NCBI GenBank assembly: GCA_011390435.1
Contig: JAABSK010000047.1
Location: 1-14,750 of the forward strand
Source of the DNA: Desulfobacteraceae bacterium
GTDB taxonomy: Bacteria > Desulfobacterota > Desulfobacteria > Desulfobacterales > Desulfobacteraceae
Reading direction: 5' to 3'
DNA length: 14,750 nt
This document shows, in pieces, positions 7,328 to 13,859 of this stretch. Within the stretch, counting starts at the first letter, position 1; every line of letters begins with the position of its first letter. Both the position numbers and the translations under genes were made by a program. The notes under the pieces are model-generated. The model saw only the letters and a list, made by a program, of their open reading frames with translations. It ran no database searches and had not been told where the DNA came from.

Positions 7328-8338
7328 ATGAAAAATGCAGATTATTTAACCGGAATCACCACCAGCGGAACTCCTCATCTGGGCAATTATGTAGGGGCGA
7401 TTCGTCCGGCTGTTGAAACCAGTAAAGACCCGAACCTGACCTCATATTATTTTCTGGCTGATTATCACTCGCTGATTAAAAATCATGACCCAAAACTTCG
7501 GAAACAGTCTGCCCTGGAGATTGCCGCAGCCTGGATCGCCCTTGGCCTTGACCATGACAATTGTGTATTTTACCGCCAGTCAGATATCCCGGAAATTCCT
7601 GAGCTCACCTGGATTTTAACCACTTTGACGGCAAAGGGACTGATGAACCGGGCCCATGCCTACAAAGCCAGTGTTGCTGACAATGAAGAACATGACGGAA
7701 ATGATCCGGATAAAGGCATTACCATGGGATTGTTCTCCTATCCGATTCTCATGGCCGCAGATATCCTGATGTTCAATGCCGTAAAGGTTCCGGTGGGAAA
7801 AGATCAGGTCCAGCATTTGGAAATGACCCGCGATATTGCCGCCCGCTTCAACCATGTCTACAAAAAGCTGTTTATTCTTCCGGAAGTGGTGGTGGATGAA
7901 AATGCAGCGGTCCTGTCCGGACTGGATGGCCGCAAGATGAGCAAAAGCTATCACAATTTCATTCCACTGTTTGACACTGAAAAACGGCTGAGAAAAATGG
8001 TCATGAAGATCCAGACCAACTCGCTTGGTCCGGATGAACCCAAAGACCCGGATACCTGCACCCTTTTTTCAATTTATAAAGCGTTTGCCACGCCAGCAGA
8101 AACCAGGGCAATGGCAGAGCGCTACCAGCAGGGTATTGGATGGGGAACCGTGAAACAGGAACTGTTTGAATACATCAATGAGATATTAAAAGCACCCAGA
8201 GCCGTGTATGATGAATTGATCAAACAGCCGGGTGAAATCGACCATATCCTGAAAAAAGGGGCAGAAAAAGCAAGAAAATTTTCTGTTCCTTTTCTGGAAA
8301 AGATCCGGAAAGCAACCGGAATCAGCTCACTGGGTTAA
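7328..8338 (+). CDS. trpS: tryptophanyl-tRNA synthetase
   Basis: TrpS charges tRNA-Trp with tryptophan using ATP, in the cytosol. The 336-residue protein is a class I synthetase with normal length. The ATP-binding HIGH-type motif is PHLGN (16-20) within TSGTPHLGNYVGAI, and the KMSKS loop is complete at 203-207 (GRKMSKSY). PVGKDQVQHLEMTRDIA (155-171) is the conserved TrpS segment that helps form the active site. The C-terminal helical domain for anticodon binding follows. The ATG at 7328 gives the expected N-terminus; only a weak AGAAAG precedes it. The gene converges on rluF and their 3' ends overlap by 12 bases. No second trpS or trp biosynthesis gene is nearby, so this is probably the housekeeping copy. 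Confidence 0.97.
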   Translation: MKNADYLTGITTSGTPHLGNYVGAIRPAVETSKDPNLTSYYFLADYHSLIKNHDPKLRKQSALEIAAAWIALGLDHDNCVFYRQSDIPEIPELTWILTTLTAKGLMNRAHAYKASVADNEEHDGNDPDKGITMGLFSYPILMAADILMFNAVKVPVGKDQVQHLEMTRDIAARFNHVYKKLFILPEVVVDENAAVLSGLDGRKMSKSYHNFIPLFDTEKRLRKMVMKIQTNSLGPDEPKDPDTCTLFSIYKAFATPAETRAMAERYQQGIGWGTVKQELFEYINEILKAPRAVYDELIKQPGEIDHILKKGAEKARKFSVPFLEKIRKATGISSLG

Positions 8339-9022
8339 CGTTTTTATTTCTGCAGGCGTTAAAAACCGCCACCTGCCTTCTTCTAAATTTCCCAGCTTGA
8401 TGTTTGCCATGCGTATCCGCTGCAGACTGACAACCTGATTGCCGGTTTTTCCCACCATTTTTCGAATCTGCCGGTTCAATCCCTGCTGGAGAACCATATT
8501 GAATCGATTGTCTGAAATGCGACGGACCCGGGCCTTCCGGGTCCGGGTTCCATTGATGACCATACCGGATGCCATCTGGTGTAATGCGTCATCGGATATG
8601 GGATGCTGCGTTGTGACAATATATTCTTTTTCATGATCAAAAGAAGGATGGGACAGTTTATTGTGCAGATCGCCATCATTGGTCATCAGCACCAGACCGA
8701 TCGAGTCCTTGTCCAGACGGCCCACAGGATAGATCCGCTCTGGAATACTGACCAGATCCGTTATAATTCTGGCATTTTGGTGGGAGCAGGATGTCACAAC
8801 CCCTTTGGGTTTGTTGACCAGGATATAGATTTTAGGATCCTGCTGTTTTAAGACAACAGGCTCCCCGTCACAGCAGACCTGATCAGATTGCGGATCAACA
8901 TGGGTCCCCAGCTTGCAGACAACAGCGGAATTGACAGTAATCCGGCCATCCAGAATATATGTTTCAGCCTTTCGCCGGGAACACAGACCGGCATGGGCCA
9001 GAAATTTTTGAAGCCGCATCAT
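8327..9022 (-). CDS. rluF: rRNA pseudouridine synthase, RsuA/RluB/RluF family
   Basis: This enzyme isomerises a specific rRNA uridine to pseudouridine. The 231-residue protein has an N-terminal S4 RNA-binding domain (about 3-50, with RLQKFLAHAGLCSRRKAE) and the catalytic domain, whose Asp is D104 in GRLDKDS. The segments DLHNKLSHPSFDHEKEYIV and QGLNRQIRKM resemble E. coli RluF (U2604 of 23S rRNA) more than RluB (U2605) or RsuA (16S), but the exact target cannot be fixed by eye, so the symbol is tentative. The start overlaps the argJ stop in a TGATG arrangement, with no clear ribosome-binding site, so translation is probably coupled to argJ; the next codon is also ATG (9019). The 3' end overlaps trpS on the other strand. 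A perfect 8-base GC-rich hairpin lies inside the gene at 8524-8544. Confidence 0.93.
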   Translation of the reverse strand: MMRLQKFLAHAGLCSRRKAETYILDGRITVNSAVVCKLGTHVDPQSDQVCCDGEPVVLKQQDPKIYILVNKPKGVVTSCSHQNARIITDLVSIPERIYPVGRLDKDSIGLVLMTNDGDLHNKLSHPSFDHEKEYIVTTQHPISDDALHQMASGMVINGTRTRKARVRRISDNRFNMVLQQGLNRQIRKMVGKTGNQVVSLQRIRMANIKLGNLEEGRWRFLTPAEIKTLTQ

Positions 9023-10191
9023 CAGGACCGGTAATCCGCATTGATCTTGACATAGTCTTCACTGAAATCACAGAACCAGTAAAAATCTGAAAACTGCCCC
9101 AGTTTCAGGTCCAGCGTAAGGGTAATTTCCCTATTTTTCATGACCGCACCGGCTTTTTTTTCTGCATCAGGTCCCAGCCAGCAGCCATTTAGCACCAGCG
9201 GCTGCTCATCAAAATACAGATCCAGCAGATCCGGATCAAGATAGGCACCAGATCTGCCTGCTGCAGCGGTAATCCGTCCCCAGTTGGGATCTTCTCCGTA
9301 CAGAGCGGTTTTCACCAGATTGGAATGGGCAACTGCTTCACACACTTTATAGGCATCAGATTCACTGGCAGCATTCCGGGTGATGATTTGAACCAGCTTT
9401 GTGGCGCCCTCTCCGTCCCGGACAATGGTTTTGGCCAGTTCAAGGCAGACCTGGTGGAGGTGCTGCTGAAAAATCAAAAGTGCTGATTCAGACTGAACCA
9501 ACACGCCGGATGTCCCGTTTGCCAGAGCCAGAATTGTGTCGTTGGTGCTGGTGTCCCCGTCTACACTGATGCGGTTAAAGGATTTTTCAGCGGCTGCAGT
9601 GAGCTGGGCATGGAGGGTTTCAGCGTCAATACAGACATCCGTACAGATAAAACCAAGCATGGTGGCCATATCCGGCCGGATCATACCGGAACCCTTGGCA
9701 ATCCCGGTAATGGTAAATGTTTTGCTGTCAATGCATCCGGTCACCGTGACAATCTTGCGGCACAGGTCGGTTGTCAGAATGGCATCTGCAAAATCGGTCA
9801 AACCAGTATCGCTCAGCTGGCCTTTCAGTGCTGTAATGCCTGGTTCAAATTTTTCCAGCGGCAATGGTGCACCAATCACACCAGTGGAACAGACCTGAAC
9901 CAGATTTTCCGGAATATCACATGCGTTGGCCACCATTTTGGAGCAGGCCATCGCATCTTCGATCCCTTTTTTTCCTGTAAAACAATTGGCGTTTCCGCTG
10001 TTGACCAGAATGGCCTGGCACAGCCCGGCCTTGATTTTTTCCCGTCCCAGGGTAACCGGCGCAGCCACCACTTTGTTCCGTGTAAACAGGGCCGCTGCTG
10101 TTGCTGGTTTTTCGGAAAAAATCAGTCCCAGGTCCTTTTTCCCGTTTTTTTTAATTGCCGCACTGACACCGGCAAATGTAAACCCCTTCAT
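9022..10191 (-). CDS. argJ: arginine biosynthesis protein ArgJ (ornithine acetyltransferase)
   Basis: ArgJ transfers the acetyl group from N-acetylornithine to glutamate, recycling it in arginine synthesis; bifunctional forms also acetylate glutamate from acetyl-CoA. The 389-residue protein is made as a precursor that cuts itself into two chains. The cleavage site is visible at A176-T177 in RPDMATMLGF, with T177 as the nucleophile. The STGVIG segment (102-107) forms the oxyanion region, GDTSTND (212-218) and EDPNWGRI (300-307) are family motifs, and the C-terminus YVKINADYRS is typical. The ATG at 10191 has AGGAG about 9 bases upstream. rluF follows with a one-base stop/start overlap. Whether it is mono- or bifunctional cannot be told from sequence; presence of a separate argA or argE in the genome would decide. 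No ARG box was recognised upstream. Confidence 0.97.
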   Translation of the reverse strand: MKGFTFAGVSAAIKKNGKKDLGLIFSEKPATAAALFTRNKVVAAPVTLGREKIKAGLCQAILVNSGNANCFTGKKGIEDAMACSKMVANACDIPENLVQVCSTGVIGAPLPLEKFEPGITALKGQLSDTGLTDFADAILTTDLCRKIVTVTGCIDSKTFTITGIAKGSGMIRPDMATMLGFICTDVCIDAETLHAQLTAAAEKSFNRISVDGDTSTNDTILALANGTSGVLVQSESALLIFQQHLHQVCLELAKTIVRDGEGATKLVQIITRNAASESDAYKVCEAVAHSNLVKTALYGEDPNWGRITAAAGRSGAYLDPDLLDLYFDEQPLVLNGCWLGPDAEKKAGAVMKNREITLTLDLKLGQFSDFYWFCDFSEDYVKINADYRS

Positions 10192-10223
10192 AACGTGTGA
10201 CTCCTGAAAAATTAAAATTTGTT

Positions 10224-10252
10224 AGTATATGCCAGATCTGATGTCATGTAAA
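10224..10252 (-). promoter_or_regulatory. sigma-70 promoter for argJ-rluF
   Basis: Read on the minus strand, TTTACA (10252-10247) and TATACT (10229-10224) are separated by exactly 17 bases and each matches the consensus at 5 of 6 positions. Transcription would start near 10217, leaving a leader of about 25 bases before the argJ ATG at 10191. This is the best promoter match in the window. Confidence 0.6.
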
Positions 10253-10270
10253 GAATCGAGTGATAATTTT

Positions 10271-10753
10271 TTATGCAATTCTGCTCAAATCAATCGGTGT
10301 CTGCCGGGATTCCGGGGCTGCGTTATCCGACAATAAAACCGTTTCCGGAGAAAATCCATACAGCCTCGATTTGAACTTCGTTAGAAAAAAATCCGCATCA
10401 AGGCGGCATTCCGATCCAAACGCGGTTTGCAGAAAATCAAATTTCTCAATATAGGCCTGGATGATTCGAAAACTTGACTTTACAGGAATGCGCTGAATCC
10501 TGCCGGACATCTGAAGCCCGAAAATATCGGTCATACCGTCTGAATCATGAAAAACAGCAGCCCCGACAACCTGATGATCTGCAGCGTACCGGATATGCCT
10601 GGACAACGGGGAGGAAAAAAAATAAAACCTGCTGTGACGATAAACAAAATACACAGGTGATGCCCATGAATCACCCATGTCTGACACTGCCAGGGTCATC
10701 ACGCGGCTGGTGTTGAGTAAATGCCGTAATCGATTGATCTGTGTTTCCTGCAC
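10271..10753 (-). CDS. flavin split-barrel protein, YhbP/PNPOx-like
   Basis: This is a small protein of the pyridoxamine-phosphate-oxidase-like split-barrel superfamily, many of which bind FMN or heme. Of its 160 residues, about 10-90 form the barrel: RVMTLAVSDMGDSWASPVYFVY, then a strand-rich FYFFSSPLSRHIRYAADHQVVGAAVF and QMSGRIQRI. This order matches YhbP (UPF0306), including the H-x-R/R-H segment after the SSPL strand. The C-terminal region (about 91-160) is helical and then ends on a family-like WxI/LYGF strand. The start is GTG at 10753, supported by a perfect AGGAGG 5 bases upstream. It is divergent from marR, and the shared intergenic region holds palindromes, so MarR control is plausible. 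The substrate is unknown, and cofactor binding is inferred from fold only. Confidence 0.75.
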   Translation of the reverse strand: MQETQINRLRHLLNTSRVMTLAVSDMGDSWASPVYFVYRHSRFYFFSSPLSRHIRYAADHQVVGAAVFHDSDGMTDIFGLQMSGRIQRIPVKSSFRIIQAYIEKFDFLQTAFGSECRLDADFFLTKFKSRLYGFSPETVLLSDNAAPESRQTPIDLSRIA

Positions 10754-10782
10754 CGATGCCTCCTGTGAGCCGGTTGAAATGG

Positions 10783-10798
10783 GTGTATCTTAATACAC
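10783..10798. promoter_or_regulatory. palindrome, candidate MarR operator
   Basis: GTGTAT (10783-10788) and ATACAC (10793-10798) form perfect 6-base arms around CTTA. The site lies 30 bases upstream of the flavin protein start and in the region shared with marR. A 16-base palindrome in a divergent marR promoter is the usual form of a MarR-family operator. Binding is an inference. Confidence 0.4.
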
Positions 10799-10821
10799 AA
10801 TGCTGCTGAATAAAACCCTGG

Positions 10822-10850
10822 TTGACAAAAAACACCGGTATTGGCATGAT
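10822..10850 (+). promoter_or_regulatory. candidate sigma-70 promoter for marR-truA
   Basis: A perfect TTGACA (10822-10827) is followed after 17 bases by CATGAT (10845-10850, 4 of 6 matches). A better -10 match, TACAAT (10850-10855), lies 22 bases away, too far to pair with it. Transcription would start near 10857, about 43 bases before the marR ATG. The start region overlaps the second palindrome (10866-10879). Confidence 0.4.
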
Positions 10851-10865
10851 ACAATTGTGTTAAGA

Positions 10866-10879
10866 ATTGCATATACAAT
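10866..10879. promoter_or_regulatory. imperfect palindrome, second candidate MarR operator
   Basis: ATTGCATATACAAT reads nearly the same on both strands, with ATTG/CAAT ends and one mismatched pair in the middle. It sits just downstream of the predicted marR transcription start, where a bound repressor would block the polymerase. The ATTG-N6-CAAT pattern resembles known MarR sites. It differs in sequence from the 10783 palindrome, so at most one may be the true site. Confidence 0.3.
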
Positions 10880-10899
10880 CATATATCGGATACACACCC

Positions 10900-11352
10900 A
10901 TGACCACGGAAAATTTTCTTGAAGGCTGCCTGTTTTTCAATGCCAATGCCCTGTCCAGATCGTTGCTGAAAATCGCGGAATCTGAATTCAAAGCCCTTAA
11001 AATCTCACCAGCCCATGCATCCTTTCTGCTGGTGGTGTACGACACCCCCGGCATCAGCCCCAAACAGATCAGCTCTCAGCTCAACCTGACGCCTTCTACC
11101 ATCAGCCGCTTTTTAGAATCCCTTGTCAAAAAACGGCTGTTGACCCGCACCAGCAAAGGTAAGTCCGCCTTTATATTCCCCACAAATAAAGGCCTGGAAC
11201 TCCAGCCGGACATTGCCCTTGCCTATAAAAATCTTTGCCTCAAATATGTCAGCATTCTTGGCAAAGCCACCGCAGAAAAACTGGCGTGCGACCTTCTTGA
11301 TGCCAACCAGCTGCTGGCAGACCGTTTTGACGAATATGAAAAAAAATTATAA
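10900..11352 (+). CDS. MarR-family transcriptional regulator
   Basis: MarR proteins are dimeric winged-helix repressors, usually released by a small aromatic ligand or by oxidation. The 150-residue protein has the family layout: N-terminal dimer helices (about 5-35), the DNA-binding helix-turn-helix (about 51-83, SPKQISSQLNLTPSTISRFLESL), a wing (about 83-95, TRTSKGKSAFIFP), and C-terminal dimer helices. The single cysteines C10, C113 and C130 do not form an obvious OhrR-type redox switch. The ATG at 10900 is preferred to an in-frame TTG at 10867, which would put the start within the candidate operator; its ribosome-binding site is weak. It is divergent from the flavin protein gene and overlaps truA by 17 bases, so it probably controls its own operon and perhaps the flavin gene. 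The ligand is unknown. Confidence 0.9.
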   Translation: MTTENFLEGCLFFNANALSRSLLKIAESEFKALKISPAHASFLLVVYDTPGISPKQISSQLNLTPSTISRFLESLVKKRLLTRTSKGKSAFIFPTNKGLELQPDIALAYKNLCLKYVSILGKATAEKLACDLLDANQLLADRFDEYEKKL

Positions 11353-12079
11353 ACTCTGTGTTGAATATGACGGAACAGACTTTTTCGGCTGGCAGCGGCA
11401 GAAAGATGCCCAAACCGTTCAAGGGGTGCTTGAATCCGCTCTTTCCCGAATTTTAAACCAGCAGATCCAGATCCACGGTTCCGGCCGAACCGATGCAGGG
11501 GTGCATGCCCTGGCCCAGGTTGCCAGCTTCACTGCAGACACCCATATGCTGCCGCGTGCATTACAAAAAAGCCTGAACAGCCTGATCAAAGCGCCAGTCG
11601 TGATTCGGGACTGCCATGTGGTATCACTGGATTTTCATGCCCAGTACAGTGCTGTTTCAAAAACGTATCAGTATGTGATTTATAACCATCCTACACCCTG
11701 CGCTGTTTTCCGGCAGTACCAATGGCATATCCGCCAAATGCTGGATATCGAAGCCATGAACCTGTGCTGCGAAAAACTCATTGGAACCCATGACTTCAAA
11801 TCATTTGAAAACACCGGAAGCCCGAGGAAATCCACTGTTCGCGAGGTGTTTTTCTGCCGGGTCCAAAAACAGCCTTTCAGCCGGATTGTATTTGAGATCT
11901 GTGCCAGCGGCTTTTTAAAATACATGGTTCGAAACATTACTGGCACCCTTGTTCTTGCCGGTCAACACAGGATTTCACCCCAGGACTTTGACCGGATCTT
12001 ACAGGCAAAGGACAGAACAACAGCGGGGCCGACCGCCCCGCCCCATGGTCTGTTCCTGAGCTGTGTAAATTACGCGTGA
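11336..12079 (+). CDS. truA: tRNA pseudouridine synthase A
   Basis: TruA converts uridines 38-40 in the anticodon arm of many tRNAs to pseudouridine. The 247-residue protein has the family start YKLCVEYDGTDFFGWQRQ, the catalytic D53 in GSGRTDAGVHALAQ, and the conserved segments HDFKSFENTGS, FLKYMVRNITGTL and the C-terminal AGPTAPPHGL. Length is normal. The frame is open upstream to 11213, but homology begins at the ATG at 11336, so that is the start. It begins inside marR (17-base overlap) with no good ribosome-binding site of its own, suggesting coupled translation. Its 3' end overlaps the ClC gene on the other strand by 10 bases. A 7-base all-GC hairpin lies in the last codons (12023-12041). 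Confidence 0.96.
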   Translation: MKKNYKLCVEYDGTDFFGWQRQKDAQTVQGVLESALSRILNQQIQIHGSGRTDAGVHALAQVASFTADTHMLPRALQKSLNSLIKAPVVIRDCHVVSLDFHAQYSAVSKTYQYVIYNHPTPCAVFRQYQWHIRQMLDIEAMNLCCEKLIGTHDFKSFENTGSPRKSTVREVFFCRVQKQPFSRIVFEICASGFLKYMVRNITGTLVLAGQHRISPQDFDRILQAKDRTTAGPTAPPHGLFLSCVNYA

Positions 12080-13854
12080 TCTTTTATTTTGCGAATATGG
12101 TCGTTATAGAATGAGATGATATCCCGGCGGTAAATCAGGCCAAAGAGTCTTTCTGGATCGTTTTCATCCACCACAGGCAGTGCATCAATGTTTTTTTGGG
12201 TCAGTTTCAGCAGTGCAGTGTTCAGGTCTTCTTGAAGTGTGGTGCTGATGATATCCGTGATCATGATGTCTTTCATGATCACCAGCTCTTCGATATCATT
12301 GCTGAAAAGGACTTCCCGTATGTCTGTCGATGAAAAGATACCGCAAAACCGCCCCTGGTGATTGAGCACCGGAAAATAGTGCTGCTTGGTGGCTGAAAAA
12401 AATGTTTTGAACTTACTGAACACCATCTCTTCATTGACACAGGGGACCTCTTTGATCAGATGCTGCAGATCCTTCAACTTGATGGTCTGCAGGATATCCA
12501 TCATGAATTCACCAGCATGGGCTGGCGAATCAATCCTGGATTTAACCTGATTTTTAAAAATGGTCCATCTCTGGCTGAGCAGATAGCAGATTGAACATAC
12601 CAAAAGGCTTGGCAGCAGCAGATGGTAAGAGTTGGACATTTCGCTGATAAAAATAATGGTGGAAATCGGAGTGTTGGACACCGCTGCAAAAAAACCTGCC
12701 ATCCCCACGATAACAAAAGCGCCAGGGGCAGTAACCACCGAAGGCAGGAAAATGTGAAACAGTTTGCCCACAGCTCCCCCCATGGCACCACCAATGACGA
12801 CGGACGGCCCGAAAACCCCACCGCTGCCGCCAGATCCAATGGAAAATGCCGTGGTAAAGATTTTTCCGATGGCCAGAGCAATCAAAGTGGGAATGGCCAC
12901 CTGGCTGAAAATCGCCTGCTGGGTAATCCCATATCCAAACGCCAGGGTGTAGGGAAGAAAAAAACCGATCATTCCGGTAAAAAGACCCCCCAGTGCAGGT
13001 TTGAAATGATTGGGGATACGCATTTTCTTAAACACGTCAACGATGGTGTAAAACACCTTGACATATACAGCCCCTGTCACGACCAGGACACCGGCAAGCA
13101 CCAGATATGGCCCCAGTTCCAGAGGATTCTGGAATTTGAAGCCAGGTGAATCAAACAATGACCCCCAGCCAAATACCAGGCAGAAAATACAATAGGCCAC
13201 CACAGAGGAAATCCCGGCAGGAATGATGACTTCAGATTCAAAATCAGGATCACGGTACAAGACTTCTGCGGCAAACAGAGCGCCGGCCAGAGGCGCCCTG
13301 AAAATACTGCCGACCCCAGCTCCGATGCCAGCCGCCATCATGATACGCCGTTCCCGTTCAGACAAGTTGAATTTTGTGGCCAGAAACGACCCAAACCCTG
13401 CCCCGATCTGTGCAATCGGTCCTTCTTTCCCACCGGAACCGCCCGTGGTCAGGGTGATGGTGGAGGCAATGGTTTTAATAAACGGTATTCTGCCGCGGAT
13501 CACACCGCCTTTGTGATGATAGGCATCAATGGCGGCATCGGTTCCATGGCCTTCAGCTTCCGGGGCAAATGTGTAGACCAGCCAGCCGGAAACAAGTCCG
13601 CCAAAGGCTGGAAGAAACAGCAAAACCCATCGGTTAAAGGGTGTATTGGTGTGGGGAAGCAGCAGGTGTTCCCCGGCTGGGGCTTCAGGCCGGTATCCTG
13701 CCATCATGTCCAGAAAAAAATGCATACCCAGACCACACAGATAATGGAAAACAATTGCTCCAAAGCCGGCAATCACACCGATCAGCACAAAATAACACAG
13801 CCATTTTCCGGCAATTGCAATGTCGTGGGAGCCCAGTTTTTCCGTAAAGCCCAT
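12070..13854 (-). CDS. ClC-family anion channel/transporter with CBS pair
   Basis: This is a membrane protein of the chloride channel (ClC) family. The 594-residue product has a ClC membrane domain (about 15-435) and a C-terminal CBS pair (about 455-590), usually a nucleotide-binding regulatory unit. Family motifs seen are GGKEGP (141-146) with the external gating glutamate E144, FRAPLAGALFAAEVL (185-199), and GSGGVFGP (342-350 region). Several key positions depart from E. coli ClC-ec1. The selectivity motif GSGIPE is replaced by GHGTDA (102-107), the internal proton glutamate (E203) aligns with V198, and the central tyrosine (Y445) aligns with F433. Valine at the internal site is typical of ClC channels, so passive transport is possible. 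The ATG at 13854 follows the aminotransferase stop by 5 bases, with AAAGG about 9 bases upstream. The ion carried is not known from sequence. Confidence 0.94.
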   Translation of the reverse strand: MGFTEKLGSHDIAIAGKWLCYFVLIGVIAGFGAIVFHYLCGLGMHFFLDMMAGYRPEAPAGEHLLLPHTNTPFNRWVLLFLPAFGGLVSGWLVYTFAPEAEGHGTDAAIDAYHHKGGVIRGRIPFIKTIASTITLTTGGSGGKEGPIAQIGAGFGSFLATKFNLSERERRIMMAAGIGAGVGSIFRAPLAGALFAAEVLYRDPDFESEVIIPAGISSVVAYCIFCLVFGWGSLFDSPGFKFQNPLELGPYLVLAGVLVVTGAVYVKVFYTIVDVFKKMRIPNHFKPALGGLFTGMIGFFLPYTLAFGYGITQQAIFSQVAIPTLIALAIGKIFTTAFSIGSGGSGGVFGPSVVIGGAMGGAVGKLFHIFLPSVVTAPGAFVIVGMAGFFAAVSNTPISTIIFISEMSNSYHLLLPSLLVCSICYLLSQRWTIFKNQVKSRIDSPAHAGEFMMDILQTIKLKDLQHLIKEVPCVNEEMVFSKFKTFFSATKQHYFPVLNHQGRFCGIFSSTDIREVLFSNDIEELVIMKDIMITDIISTTLQEDLNTALLKLTQKNIDALPVVDENDPERLFGLIYRRDIISFYNDHIRKIKDHA

Positions 13855-13859
13855 GCAGA

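Noticed and set aside
4570..8338. Idea that the RNA-related genes (nucleotidyltransferase, trpS, rluF, truA) form one system
   Set aside because: They lie on both strands, in different transcription units, interleaved with arginine, pilus and anion-transport genes; each is a common core gene.
9610..10200. 196-codon plus-strand frame opposite argJ
   Set aside because: argJ is confidently identified on the other strand over the same bases, and this translation lacks any motif.
12622..13149. 175-codon plus-strand frame opposite the ClC gene
   Set aside because: The product is rich in His, Gly, Asn and Lys with no fold pattern, as expected for the reverse of a membrane-protein gene.
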